A stretch of DNA of 64,000 bases from Roseovarius sp. THAF27 (lineage in GTDB: Bacteria > Pseudomonadota > Alphaproteobacteria > Rhodobacterales > Rhodobacteraceae), in contig NZ_CP045393.1 of the NCBI RefSeq assembly GCF_009363655.1, positions 62,001 through 126,000 on the forward strand, read 5' to 3'. Position numbers and translations under genes: made by a program. This document shows positions 1 through 8,948 of this stretch, in pieces; the stretch's first letter is position 1, and each line of letters starts with the position of its first letter. Under the pieces are notes generated by a model, which saw only the letters and a program-made list of their open reading frames with translations, did not search any database and had not been told where the DNA came from.

Positions 1-14
1 GCGCGCCGGTTGGC

Positions 15-1076
15 TCATGCGTCCTTGCCCCAGCCTTCGGACTGCATCTCGCGCAGGCGGCTGGCGGTGCGCTCGAATTCGAAGCTGCCTTCGCCTTCGA
101 CATACAGGTATTCCGGCGCGGCGGCGGCAGAGCAGATCAGCTTGACCTTCGCCTCGTAGAGGGCGTCGATCAGGGTGACGAAGCGCTTGGCCTCGTTGAA
201 GTTGGAGCGGCTGAGCTGGGGGATGTTCTCCAGCACCAGCACCCGCGCGGCCTGGGCCAGTGCGAGATAGTCGGCGGGGCCGAGGGGCCGACCGCAAAGG
301 TCATAGAAGGTGGCCCGCGCGACGCCGTTGTGAAAGGCCGGGATCTCGACCTCGCGCTTGTTGACCACCAGTGTCAGCGGCTCGCCCTTGCCATCGGTCA
401 GGTCCTTCCAGACCTCGTTGATCTTCGCCCGCGCCTCGGGGTTGACGGGCGTGAAATAGGTCGGGCTGCCCGCCAGCCGACCTTGCCGGTGGTCGGTGGG
501 GCTGACCATCTCGTGGATGACCATCCGCTCTTTCAGAAGTTCGATGAAAGGCAGGAAAAGCTGCCGGTTGAGACCGTCCTTGTACAAGTCGTCAGGCACG
601 CGGTTCGAGGTTGTCACCACGGTGACCCCCGACTCGAAGAGCGACTCGAAGAGGCGACCGACGATCATGGCATCTGTGATGTCGGTGATCTGCATCTCGT
701 CGAAGGCAAGACAGCGGACGGATTCGGCCACCGCCTTGGCGACGGGGGCAAGCGCGTCTTCCTTGCCGGCGGCGCGCGCCTTGTGCATCCCGGCGTGGAC
801 CTCTTGCATGAAGGCATGGAAATGCACGCGGCGCTTGGGCACCGACAGGGTTTCCACGAACATGTCCATCAGCATAGACTTGCCGCGCCCGACGCCGCCC
901 CAGATGTAAAGGCCCTTGGGCGCTTCGACCTGCTTGCGGAAAAAGCCCTTCTTCTGGGGTTGTGCCAGATCGGCGCGCAGACGCTCCAGCTCCTCGACCA
1001 CGGCGACCTGGGCCTCGTCGCGTTTCAAGACGCCCTCGTCGATCAGCCGTTCGTATCTGTCGGGAACCGTTTCCAT
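15..1076 (-). CDS. zapE: ZapE/AFG1-family P-loop ATPase
   Basis: Cytoplasmic ATPase of the AFG1/ZapE family; E. coli ZapE is linked to the division ring under stress, mitochondrial AFG1 to protein quality control. The 353-residue product has a Walker A motif GGVGRGKS (residues 60-67), a Walker B motif LAFDEMQITD near residue 120, and the family signature SRSNFNEAKRF in the C-terminal part. The ATG at 1076 was chosen because it gives the normal family start METVPDRYE; the open frame runs far upstream without any homology and through the divergent transporter gene. It is transcribed away from the MFS gene, with 135 bp between them. The stop lies just inside the window. Family call is firm; exact physiological role in this organism is inferred. 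Confidence 0.93.
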   Translation of the reverse strand: METVPDRYERLIDEGVLKRDEAQVAVVEELERLRADLAQPQKKGFFRKQVEAPKGLYIWGGVGRGKSMLMDMFVETLSVPKRRVHFHAFMQEVHAGMHKARAAGKEDALAPVAKAVAESVRCLAFDEMQITDITDAMIVGRLFESLFESGVTVVTTSNRVPDDLYKDGLNRQLFLPFIELLKERMVIHEMVSPTDHRQGRLAGSPTYFTPVNPEARAKINEVWKDLTDGKGEPLTLVVNKREVEIPAFHNGVARATFYDLCGRPLGPADYLALAQAARVLVLENIPQLSRSNFNEAKRFVTLIDALYEAKVKLICSAAAAPEYLYVEGEGSFEFERTASRLREMQSEGWGKDA

Positions 1077-1211
1077 GCCCTCGTGGATACCGAAGCCGGG
1101 GCGGCGTGGAAAGCAGGAAGCAGATCGCGGAACGGAATTGTGTGCATCACAATCGCTGAATTGACGCCCGGCAACGGGCGGGTAATGTCGCCGCATTGCT
1201 CGGAGGACCCA

Positions 1212-2453
1212 ATGCAGAAATCCGCGTCGATTTTCACGCCTGTGCTGGTGGCGGGCTGCCTGATAATGCTGGTGTCCTTCTCGATCCGGGCGGCGTTCGG
1301 GGTGTTCCAGATCCCGATCGCCGAGGAATTCAACTGGCTGCGGGTGGAGTTCAGCCTTGCCATCGCGGTTCAGAACCTGGCCTGGGGGATCGGCCAGCCG
1401 ATATTCGGCGCGATTGCCGAAAAGGTGGGCGACCGCAAGGCCATCATCCTCGGTGCGTTGATGTATGCCGCCGGGCTGGTCCTGTCGTCCTTTGCAACGA
1501 CGCCGCTGGCGCACCAGCTTTACGAGGTGCTGGTGGGCTTCGGTATCGCGGGCACCGGGTTCGGCGTGATCCTGGCCGTGGTGGGCCGCGCGAGCAGCGA
1601 CGAGAACCGCTCGATGAGCCTTGCCATCGCGACGGCGGCCGGATCGGCGGGGCAGGTGTTCGGCCCGCCGGTTGCGGAGTACCTGCTGTCGATGATGGGC
1701 TGGCAGTCGGTCTTCCTGATCTTCGCGGCGGCGATCCTGGCGGTGCTGGCCTGCCTGCCGCTGATGCGGGCGCCGGAGCCTGTCAGCACGACGGAGCTGG
1801 AAGAGACGATGGGCCAGATCCTGGTCAAGGCGTTCCGGGATCCGAGTTACACGCTGATCTTCCTGGGCTTCTTTTCCTGTGGCTATCAGCTGGGGTTCAT
1901 CACCGCGCATTTCCCGGCCTTCGTGACGGAGTATTGCGGGCCGATCGCGGCGGGCAGCGTGTTGCACAACATGGGGGTGACCACGACCTCGGCGCTGGGG
2001 GCGGTGGCCATCGCGCTGATCGGGCTGGCCAATATCGCGGGGACGCTGACGGCGGGGTGGCTGGGCAAACGCCATTCCAAGAAGCTGTTGCTGGCCGGAA
2101 TATACACCGGGCGGACGCTCGTCGCGGCGGCTTTCATCCTGTTTCCGATCACGCCGACCAGCGTGCTCTTGTTCTCGGCCGCGATGGGGTCACTTTGGCT
2201 GGCCACCGTGCCGCTGACCAGCGGGCTGATCGCGCATATCTACGGGCTGCGCTACATGGGCACGCTTTACGGTATTGTGTTCTTCAGCCACCAGTTGGGC
2301 AGTTTCCTGGGTGTCTGGCTGGGAGGGCAGTTGTATGATATCTACGGGAACTACTCGATGGTCTGGTGGATCGGCGTGGGAGTGGGCGCATTTTCGGCAA
2401 TCGTGCATCTTCCGGTAAAAGAGCGGGTGCTGCCGCGCAGTGCCTTGGCCTGA
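1212..2453 (+). CDS. MFS transporter
   Basis: Inner-membrane major facilitator of 413 residues with about 12 hydrophobic segments. A motif-A-like loop GAIAEKVGDRKA follows the second segment, as expected for MFS proteins. The start at 1212 is preceded by CGGAGGA at the right distance; an in-frame upstream ATG near 1185 lacks such a site. The substrate cannot be read from the sequence; the overall look is that of the small-carboxylate/oxalate-formate-like MFS branch. It is divergent from zapE. The next gene overlaps its 3' end by 88 bp if its GTG start is right. Possible organic-anion exchange is only a guess. Confidence 0.85.
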   Translation: MQKSASIFTPVLVAGCLIMLVSFSIRAAFGVFQIPIAEEFNWLRVEFSLAIAVQNLAWGIGQPIFGAIAEKVGDRKAIILGALMYAAGLVLSSFATTPLAHQLYEVLVGFGIAGTGFGVILAVVGRASSDENRSMSLAIATAAGSAGQVFGPPVAEYLLSMMGWQSVFLIFAAAILAVLACLPLMRAPEPVSTTELEETMGQILVKAFRDPSYTLIFLGFFSCGYQLGFITAHFPAFVTEYCGPIAAGSVLHNMGVTTTSALGAVAIALIGLANIAGTLTAGWLGKRHSKKLLLAGIYTGRTLVAAAFILFPITPTSVLLFSAAMGSLWLATVPLTSGLIAHIYGLRYMGTLYGIVFFSHQLGSFLGVWLGGQLYDIYGNYSMVWWIGVGVGAFSAIVHLPVKERVLPRSALA

Positions 2454-3073
2454 CGCTTGCCGCGGTGCTGGGGCTGACCGCAGGCCCGGCGGCGGCGGAT
2501 CAGGTGGAGGACTGGATCGCCGGCACGCCCGAACGCTACAGACAAGCGTTGCGCGCGGGGCAGGAGGATCCGACGTTCTCGGCGTTTCGCGAGATGTGTC
2601 CGGCGGATGTCTTTCGCGACCTGGGCCGGGAGCCGGGCGGATCGCGGGACTGTACCCAAAGGCCGGGATGGTGCCTGGGCCTGTGCCGGGCGGGGCAGGC
2701 GCGGGCCTGTTTCGGGCTGGCGCGGTCGGTTGAAATCGAGCTGGACGTCGAAGGCCAGGCCACGGTGAAATATCCCTTCTTCATGGCCGCCTGCGCGGCG
2801 GGAGACGCGAATGCGTGCACGAACGCCGGCGCGACGGCTGCGCGGGGCAGTTGGATCGCCGGATCGCAGCCGGCCGCCGCCGCAGCGCCGGCGTGCCAGG
2901 TGCGCACGTATGAGACGGCCTGCACGGCGCGGGCGCCCTGGGGCTGTTACATGCTGGGCGCGGAATGGGCGCAGGCGGGTGACAACGGCAAGGCGCAGGA
3001 TGCATGGCAGCGCGCCTGCGATGTCGACCCCGATGGCAGTGCCTGCGACGCCGCGCGGGCCCGGTTGGATTAG
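2366..3073 (+). CDS. Secreted Cys-rich repeat protein, hypothetical
   Basis: Predicted exported protein of up to 235 residues. A hydrophobic stretch (CLGLTLAAVLGLTAGPAAA, about residues 26-44) followed by ADQ looks like a signal peptide. The mature part contains many Cys in ACxxGxxxAC-like spacing (MAACAAGDANAC, ACTARAPWGCYML, WQRACDVDPDGSAC), recalling disulfide-linked Sel1-like (HcpA type) repeats, which are often periplasmic. The GTG at 2366 is the only start upstream of the signal peptide in this frame, so it overlaps the MFS gene by 88 bp; this makes the start uncertain. It converges with the hydrolase gene, overlapping its stop by 4 bp. Function unknown. Confidence 0.7.
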   Translation: MDRRGSGRIFGNRASSGKRAGAAAQCLGLTLAAVLGLTAGPAAADQVEDWIAGTPERYRQALRAGQEDPTFSAFREMCPADVFRDLGREPGGSRDCTQRPGWCLGLCRAGQARACFGLARSVEIELDVEGQATVKYPFFMAACAAGDANACTNAGATAARGSWIAGSQPAAAAAPACQVRTYETACTARAPWGCYMLGAEWAQAGDNGKAQDAWQRACDVDPDGSACDAARARLD

Positions 3074-4008
3074 CGGGCCGTGTCCTGCGCGACCTGAAGC
3101 GTGTCCAGGACCCGGGCGACCTTGGTCACATGGGTATAGGCCAGTGTGTGCCCGGCGCCCGGGATGACCACGTTGCGCGCTTCGGGGTTCAGTTCTGTCA
3201 GCCGGTCGCGGCCCGCTAGCGGGATCACGTCGTCGGTTTCGCCCCAGATCGCCAGGGTCGGAATGCCGGCGTCGCAGATGGCGCGGTGGGCGGGGGCAAG
3301 GTCTTCGTCCATGATGCCCCTGAGCGATGACAGGATGGCGGGCGCGAACCCGCGTTTGCGGCTTTCAGCCATTTGCAAGTCGACCATGTTCGGAATGGCC
3401 GACGGCAGGCCGCGTTCGGCCGCCAAGCCACGGCGCAGGCTGCGAGGATAGAAACCCAGCATCATCCATTTGCCGATATTGGGGTGGTTGATGGCCATCC
3501 CCGCGACCGGCCCGAGATCATGTCCAAGCCCGGCCGGAGCGATCAGGCAAAGCTGCTGCACACGTGAGGGATGTGCGGCGGCGAACCCGGTCGCGATGGC
3601 CCCGCCCATGGAATAGCCGAGCAGGGTGAAGCCGCCCTCGATGCCCTGGTGATCGAGCAGCGCGGCAAGCTGGGCGTTGAAAAACGTGCTGTTCTGTTCG
3701 CCCTTGGGACGGGCCGACAGGCCGCGGCCATAAAGGTCATAGGTCAGGACGCGAAAGCCCATCCCGGCGAGGTGGTCGGCCAGTGGACCCCAGACGAAGC
3801 TGGGCGTGGTCAGCCCGTGCACGCAGACGGCCACAGGGCCGTCCTCGGGTCCGCGCCACTGGAACCATGTCGGGCCGTTCGGCAGATCCGCCACCTGCCC
3901 CGGGGCCGAGGCCCGCTGTTTGTCCGTCACACGGGGACGGAATGCCTCGGCAATGAAAGGGGCGGCGACAAGGGCCGTCCCGGCGGACAGGACCGCCCAG
4001 CCGATCAC
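3070..4008 (-). CDS. Alpha/beta hydrolase, membrane-anchored
   Basis: Alpha/beta-hydrolase fold protein of 312 residues. Catalytic residues are visible: nucleophile Ser in GYSMGGA, an acid in IWGETDD and His in GAGHTLAYTH; HGLTTPS forms the oxyanion-hole region. The first 20 residues (MIGWAVLSAGTALVAAPFIA) make a hydrophobic N-terminal anchor or signal. I chose the GTG at 4008 because it overlaps the stop of the upstream gene as GTGA, a typical translational coupling; a TTG at 4023 would add five residues. It forms a two-gene operon with the ornithine-cyclodeaminase-family gene. Substrate unknown; esterase, lactonase or amidase activity are all possible. Confidence 0.82.
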   Translation of the reverse strand: MIGWAVLSAGTALVAAPFIAEAFRPRVTDKQRASAPGQVADLPNGPTWFQWRGPEDGPVAVCVHGLTTPSFVWGPLADHLAGMGFRVLTYDLYGRGLSARPKGEQNSTFFNAQLAALLDHQGIEGGFTLLGYSMGGAIATGFAAAHPSRVQQLCLIAPAGLGHDLGPVAGMAINHPNIGKWMMLGFYPRSLRRGLAAERGLPSAIPNMVDLQMAESRKRGFAPAILSSLRGIMDEDLAPAHRAICDAGIPTLAIWGETDDVIPLAGRDRLTELNPEARNVVIPGAGHTLAYTHVTKVARVLDTLQVAQDTAR

Positions 4009-4922
4009 TTGGCCGCTTTCCAAGCGTCAAGGATGTAACGGCTGGTCATGAGGTCCAGATGTGCGCCGCCGCCGTTCTTGAAGAGGGTGATCTCCTGGTC
4101 GCAGCGCCGGGTGAAATTTTCCGGCTCGTAGTAGTCGGCCACAAGGTCATCGCGCGTGATCGTTCCGGCCTCGAGCGGGATCTTGATCTCGCCGATATGG
4201 CCGACGGTCGTGTCGTAGCTGTCGACGAAGACGCGAGCGCGTTGCAGGGCGGTGTCGTCGGCCTCTCGCATGTCGGGGCGGTAGGCGCCGATGAGGTCGA
4301 TATGCTGGCCGGGCTGGAACCAGTCGCCTTTCAGCACCGGGTCGGTGGACATGGTGGCCGAGGTCACGATATCGGCGGCACGCACGGCGCCCTCCAAATC
4401 ATCGGCTACGGTCAGGCCGGGGCAATCCTTGACCATCGCCTCGGCATTGGCGCGGGTGCGGTTCCAGACGGTGAATTGCGCGTCGGGGAAGCCGGCGCTG
4501 TAGGCCTGGAAGAGCGACCGGCCCACGGTGCCCGCCCCAACGATCAGAATGTTGCGGCTGTCGGCCCGGGCGAGGCGGCGGGCGGCGAAAAGGCTGTCTC
4601 CGGCGGTCTTCCACTTGGTCACGAGATGGAAGTCGATGACGGCCTCTAGGCTGCCATTGGTGTCGGAAAAGACGCTGACCGAACCGTTGATCATCGGTTC
4701 GCTGTTGTCGGGGTTGCCGGGAAAGATCGTGGCGGATTTGACCGCCAGCCCCATGCCGTCGATCCATGCTGACCGGCTGAGCAGCGTGTCGGGATTGCGG
4801 TAGAGGAAGGTATCGCCGATCTCGGCCTTGGGGCGTTCATGGCCCGCCTCGAAGGTGTCGCAGAGCGCCAGCCAGTCGAGCAGCGCCTCGCCTTCGTCGA
4901 AGGGGATGATGGAAATGCTCAT
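4005..4922 (-). CDS. Ornithine cyclodeaminase / mu-crystallin family enzyme
   Basis: NAD(P)-dependent enzyme of the ornithine cyclodeaminase/mu-crystallin family (305 residues, normal length). The Rossmann motif VGAGTVGRSL (about residues 128-137) and the family signature around KSATIFPGNPDN and IGAYRPDMRE are clear. Members include ornithine cyclodeaminase, alanine dehydrogenase, ketimine reductase and other amino acid or imino acid oxidoreductases, so the substrate is open. The gene is first in a short operon; the following alpha/beta hydrolase starts inside its stop codon, suggesting a joint pathway, perhaps processing of an amide- or lactone-linked amino acid derivative (inference). Confidence 0.88.
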   Translation of the reverse strand: MSISIIPFDEGEALLDWLALCDTFEAGHERPKAEIGDTFLYRNPDTLLSRSAWIDGMGLAVKSATIFPGNPDNSEPMINGSVSVFSDTNGSLEAVIDFHLVTKWKTAGDSLFAARRLARADSRNILIVGAGTVGRSLFQAYSAGFPDAQFTVWNRTRANAEAMVKDCPGLTVADDLEGAVRAADIVTSATMSTDPVLKGDWFQPGQHIDLIGAYRPDMREADDTALQRARVFVDSYDTTVGHIGEIKIPLEAGTITRDDLVADYYEPENFTRRCDQEITLFKNGGGAHLDLMTSRYILDAWKAAK

Positions 4923-4992
4923 GGGGGCGCTCCTTGCTGTTGGTATCGCAAGGTATGCGTGCTGGCGCGGGGCGCGTCAAACCCTGCAGGGG

Positions 4993-5946
4993 TCACAGGT
5001 GGCTGGGCTCGTCACTCGCGACGATCTGGTCCTTCCGGGATTCGCGCCAGATAAGGTAGAGGCCCGAGCCGAGGATCAAGGCGATGCCGATCCACGCGGT
5101 GCGGTCGGGCCATGTGCCGAACACGGTCACGCCCCACATGATGGCCATGGGCATGGCGACATACTCGAACGGTGCGGCGAAGGCGGCCTCGGAAATGCGG
5201 TAGGCCTGGCTGATGAAGAACCCGCCCATCACGCCGCTGACGCCCAGCATGATCAGGATCCACCAGTCATGCGTCGCGATCGGCCCCCAGGCGCGGAACA
5301 GGAAGGCCAGCGATGCGTGATCCTGCTGGGCGAATTTGCCGTCGCCGATGGAGAGGCCGATGATGCTGCAGGCGATAATGAAGGTGATCTGGATATAGAC
5401 CGCCATGGTCGCCGCCGATTCCGTGCCGCCGACCTTGCGCGCGACCATGTGTATCACGGCATAGAGCACGGCCGCGGCCATCGGCAGGAGGGCTGCAACC
5501 TGAAAGGCCGAGGTGCCTGGTTTGACGATCACCAGGACGCCGACGAAGCCGACGGCGATGGCGGCCCAGCGGCGGGCGCCCACGGTTTCGCGCAGGAAGA
5601 TCACCGAGAAGACGGTGATGACCAGCGGCGAGATGAAGAACACCGCGACCGCATCGGCGATGGGCATCGCCGCCAGGCCGAGAAACAAACAGGAGTTGGC
5701 GCCGACCACGCAGACCCCGCGCAGAAGGTGGGCGCCAGGCCGCCGCGTGCGCAGCACCCGCAGACCGTAGATGGGCAGAAACACGATTGCGAAGGTGAGC
5801 AAGGCGATCGCCGACCGGAAGAAGACGATCTGGTGCAGGGCGTAGTCATCCGACAGGAACTTGATGCCCACGTCGTTCAGCGAAAAGCACATGACAGCCA
5901 GCAGGGCGCAGCCCGCCCCGGCAAGGTTCGTGCGCGACACGCTCAT
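4993..5946 (-). CDS. EamA/DMT-superfamily transporter
   Basis: Inner-membrane drug/metabolite transporter of 317 residues with about ten hydrophobic segments and two EamA repeats (first roughly residues 8-140, second 155-300). PxxxxxxFxxSP-like hydrophobic spacing and the conserved E at LRETVG are typical. The start at 5946 overlaps the stop of the DUF188 gene as ATGA, so the two are translationally coupled; the open frame further upstream only mirrors that gene. DMT members export amino acids, nucleosides or S-adenosylmethionine; the substrate here is unknown. Confidence 0.87.
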   Translation of the reverse strand: MSVSRTNLAGAGCALLAVMCFSLNDVGIKFLSDDYALHQIVFFRSAIALLTFAIVFLPIYGLRVLRTRRPGAHLLRGVCVVGANSCLFLGLAAMPIADAVAVFFISPLVITVFSVIFLRETVGARRWAAIAVGFVGVLVIVKPGTSAFQVAALLPMAAAVLYAVIHMVARKVGGTESAATMAVYIQITFIIACSIIGLSIGDGKFAQQDHASLAFLFRAWGPIATHDWWILIMLGVSGVMGGFFISQAYRISEAAFAAPFEYVAMPMAIMWGVTVFGTWPDRTAWIGIALILGSGLYLIWRESRKDQIVASDEPSHL

Positions 5947-6392
5947 GTCTGCGCCGCCTTGCGGACCATGCGTTCCAGCGCATCGAGAAAGCGCGAGCGG
6001 TCGGCCTTGGTAAACCCCTTGCCGCCACCTTGCCGGAACGGATCGGCAGCGCGCAGGTCGCTCATCAGGTCGCGGGTTGCGAGTGCGTTGCCGATATTGG
6101 CTTGGGTCAGCGCCTCGCCGTTGTGTTTTAGCACCAGCGCACCGGCTTCGACGCATTTGGCCGCGAGTGGGATGTCGCTGGTGATGACCACGTCGCCCGG
6201 CCCGGCACGCTCGGCGATCCACATGTCGGCCACGTCGGGGCCGTCGGGCACGATGACGGTTTCCACCAGCGGATTGCGCGAGGGGCGCAGGCCGCCGTTG
6301 GAGACGATGAAGATCTTCTGCTTGTGACGGGTGCCCACCCGCTCGACCTCGTCCTTGACCGGACAGGCATCGGCATCGACGTAGAGGGACAT
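5943..6392 (-). CDS. YaiI/YqxD (DUF188, UPF0178) family protein
   Basis: Small cytoplasmic protein of 149 residues, the usual length of the DUF188 family. Signature elements are VDADACPVK at residues 4-12, SNG..P.RNP after it, [23 protein letters not shown] in the middle, and a C-terminal [14 protein letters not shown]. The acidic DADACPVK and TSDIPLA motifs resemble PIN/NYN-type nuclease active sites, so a metal-dependent nuclease role is often suspected, but no function is established. It is the first gene of a pair with the DMT transporter (4-bp overlap). Confidence 0.9.
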   Translation of the reverse strand: MSLYVDADACPVKDEVERVGTRHKQKIFIVSNGGLRPSRNPLVETVIVPDGPDVADMWIAERAGPGDVVITSDIPLAAKCVEAGALVLKHNGEALTQANIGNALATRDLMSDLRAADPFRQGGGKGFTKADRSRFLDALERMVRKAAQT

Positions 6393-6484
6393 GCAAGCGG
6401 GTTCCTTTTTCTGTCCGGCGAGGCCTTGGTAGATCTCGGATCGGAATCTTCCAACAACGCAAACCCACCGCGAACTCTTAAATC

Positions 6485-7459
6485 CTAGAGCGAGTGTTCA
6501 AATGCAAGCAACAGGCGGGAGTGCAGGTGGTCGAATTTCTTTTGTTGGAATTGAGTGCGGTCATGCCGCTCGGTCGTGATGCTCAACCAGTCAATCAGCA
6601 GACGCGCCCGCATGCAGAAGTCCAGCACATCCATGTTTATCGGGTGCCGGTAGAGTTTGAAGAACATCGCCTTGTTTTTGGCAATGAGTCCGCTGCGGTC
6701 GATTTCGTCCGGGCTGGCCGGCCGGAAGACATCCGTCTTCAGGAAATCCACGATGTCGTAAACGGCCAGTTTGCGCGTCACTTCCGTGAAGTCGAAACCG
6801 TAGGTCACGCCCGCACCCAAGATAAGGTTGCGACCATGGAAGTCACCGTGACTGAAGACATGCGTATCTTCCGCGCCTTCAATCCGCCTGACGTCCCGGT
6901 GCATCTGGTCGATCATCGGCCCGTATTGCTCGGGCGTCGCATGAGGGCAGGCCCGGCTGCCGGTCAGGGTGGCGAGGGTCTCGAGCATCCAGTCGTACCA
7001 GAACTTCTCTGTGGTGATCGGTTCAAAGCCATGTAGTGCGCGCAGCCAGTGACCGGCCTTGCGATAGATTTGGCGCGCGCGATTGTCGGCCTCCTGTTCA
7101 TAGATTGCCTCTGTCGCCGTCCGGTTGTCGATATAGCCTGTGACGAAGAACTCGCCGGAAGGGGACATGTAGACGGGTGTCACGACATCCAGCTTTTCAA
7201 ACTTCTCGAAATGGGCATGCAGTTCGCGCAGCGTTTCAAACTCGCGCACCAGTCTTTCGGTCTTCGCGGATTTGGTATCGACCTTCAGCGCATAGCGCCG
7301 CTCACCGATTTCGACCACGAAAACCTGACGTTCTTTCGGGTAGTCGGCTGAGCGGTAGATGCAGGCGAAGTTGTAGTCCTGTGCCGGGTGCTGTTGAGCA
7401 ACGAATTCCTTGGCATAGCCGTTGATGCGTCTGCGGTTGTAGTTCAGCAGATTGGCCAT
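6485..7459 (-). CDS. Aminoglycoside-phosphotransferase-fold kinase, unknown substrate
   Basis: Kinase-like protein of 324 residues of the APH/choline kinase fold. It has a Brenner-type catalytic loop HGDFHGRN (about residues 204-211) followed by a DFT metal-binding triplet (YGFDFTEV, about 220-227), and an N-terminal lobe with [13 protein letters not shown] that would carry the ATP-binding Lys. The substrate is not apparent; family members phosphorylate antibiotics, choline, sugars, or lipopolysaccharide residues (Rdo/WaaP-like). The gene is visibly more AT-rich than its neighbours and stands alone between them, which may reflect acquisition. The start ATG at 7459 gives [11 protein letters not shown]; no better alternative was seen. 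Confidence 0.75.
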   Translation of the reverse strand: MANLLNYNRRRINGYAKEFVAQQHPAQDYNFACIYRSADYPKERQVFVVEIGERRYALKVDTKSAKTERLVREFETLRELHAHFEKFEKLDVVTPVYMSPSGEFFVTGYIDNRTATEAIYEQEADNRARQIYRKAGHWLRALHGFEPITTEKFWYDWMLETLATLTGSRACPHATPEQYGPMIDQMHRDVRRIEGAEDTHVFSHGDFHGRNLILGAGVTYGFDFTEVTRKLAVYDIVDFLKTDVFRPASPDEIDRSGLIAKNKAMFFKLYRHPINMDVLDFCMRARLLIDWLSITTERHDRTQFQQKKFDHLHSRLLLAFEHSL

Positions 7460-7514
7460 TTAGAACGCCGTGTTCATCGTCGGTCTGGCTGGCATCGACA
7501 TATGGGCCAAAACG

Positions 7515-8945
7515 CTATTCCGCCGCCTTGGCGCCGCGGGTGACCTTGTATTCCTCGGGGATGGGCATCCGGTTGAAGGCGTCGAGACCGGCGATCTTGT
7601 AGGCCTCGGCCAGCGTGGGATAATTGAACGTGTTCTGCACGAAGTAGTCCACCGTGCCCTTCAGGTTCAGCACGGCCTGCGCGATGTGAATGAGCTCGGT
7701 CGCGCCTTCGCCGACGATCTGGACGCCCAGCACGCGGCGGGTTTTCAGCGACACGAGCATTTTCAGCATCCCGTGTTCCAAGCCCATGATGTTGCCGCGG
7801 GATGTCTCGCGGAAGCGGGCGATGCCGACCTCGTATGCGATGCCCCGTTCCTGCATTTCTTCCTCGGACATGCCGCAGGTGGAAATCTCTGGCACGGAGT
7901 AGATGCCGTAGGGAAACCACGGGCTTTCGGGCAGGGTGGGCGTGTCGAGCGCGTGGCACGCGGCGATGCGACCCTGCTGCAAGGAGGTCGAGGCGAGCGA
8001 GGGGTGCCCGATCACGTCGCCCGCGGCGTAGATATGCGGCACCTTGGTCTGGTAGGTCTTGCGGTCGACCTCGAGCCGGCCGCGGTGATCCGTCTTCAGC
8101 CCTGCCTTGTCGAGGCCCAGGCGGTCGGTGGCGCCCATGCGGCCGGCGGCGAAGAGCAGCATTTCGGACCGGACGTGCCGACCGTTGGCCAGCGTCGTCT
8201 CGATATGCTCGCCCGCGTCCTCGATCGTCTCGATGGCCGAACCGAGGCGCAGGTCGACGCCGTTCTCGCGGATCTGGTGGGTGAAATCGTCGATCAGGGT
8301 CTTGTCGATGAAGTCGAGGAAGCTGTCGCGCGGCTCGATCAGGGTGACGCGCACGTCGAGGGCCGAGAACATGGTGGCGTATTCCACGCCGATCACGCCC
8401 GCGCCCACCACGACGAGGCTGCGGGGGATCTGGCCCAGTTCGAGAAACTCGTCGCTGTCCACGACCGTCTTGCCGTTGAAGGGCACGTAATCGGGGCGAT
8501 AGGTCTTGGTCCCGGTCGAGATCAGGAAGCGGTCGGCGGTCAGCGCCACCGTCTCGCCCGCCTCGGTTGCCACATCGATGGCGTTGGGCCCGGTAAAGCT
8601 GGCCAACCCGTGGAGGGTATCGACGTGGTTGCGGTTGAACTGGTGCTCCAGCACGTCGATCTCGTAATCAAGGGTCTTGTGCAGGCGCATTTTCAGGTCC
8701 TGCGCGCCGATATCCTCTTTCACGCGGTAGGATCGTCCGTAAAAGCTGCGCTCGCGGTAGCCAGAGAGGTTGAGCACGGTTTCCCGCAGGGTCTTGGACG
8801 GGATCGTGCCAGTATGCACCGACACCCCGCCCAGTCGCTCCTTGCGGTCCACGACCAGCACCCGGCGTTTCAGCTTGCCGGCCTGGATCGCGGCAGAGCG
8901 TCCGGCGGGGCCGGAGCCGATGATGATGAGGTCGTAGTGGCTCAT
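7515..8945 (-). CDS. sthA: Soluble (Si-specific) NAD(P)+ transhydrogenase
   Basis: Cytoplasmic flavoprotein of 476 residues interconverting NADPH/NAD+ and NADP+/NADH. The FAD motif GSGPAG is at residues 10-15 and the second dinucleotide motif GAGVIG near 185. At the place of the redox disulfide in other family members it reads GGVSVHTGTIPSK (residues 39-51), so both redox Cys are absent, as expected for a transhydrogenase rather than a dihydrolipoamide dehydrogenase; E. coli SthA retains one. C-terminal dimerisation domain is complete. It lies 3 bp downstream of the S-formylglutathione hydrolase gene, so the two are probably one transcript, coupling formaldehyde oxidation with pyridine nucleotide balance (inference). 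Confidence 0.93.
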   Translation of the reverse strand: MSHYDLIIIGSGPAGRSAAIQAGKLKRRVLVVDRKERLGGVSVHTGTIPSKTLRETVLNLSGYRERSFYGRSYRVKEDIGAQDLKMRLHKTLDYEIDVLEHQFNRNHVDTLHGLASFTGPNAIDVATEAGETVALTADRFLISTGTKTYRPDYVPFNGKTVVDSDEFLELGQIPRSLVVVGAGVIGVEYATMFSALDVRVTLIEPRDSFLDFIDKTLIDDFTHQIRENGVDLRLGSAIETIEDAGEHIETTLANGRHVRSEMLLFAAGRMGATDRLGLDKAGLKTDHRGRLEVDRKTYQTKVPHIYAAGDVIGHPSLASTSLQQGRIAACHALDTPTLPESPWFPYGIYSVPEISTCGMSEEEMQERGIAYEVGIARFRETSRGNIMGLEHGMLKMLVSLKTRRVLGVQIVGEGATELIHIAQAVLNLKGTVDYFVQNTFNYPTLAEAYKIAGLDAFNRMPIPEEYKVTRGAKAAE

Positions 8946-8948
8946 GTC

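Noticed and set aside
330..1211. Long upstream extension of the MFS gene frame
   Set aside because: It runs antisense through zapE; the true start at 1212 has a good RBS and a normal MFS N terminus.
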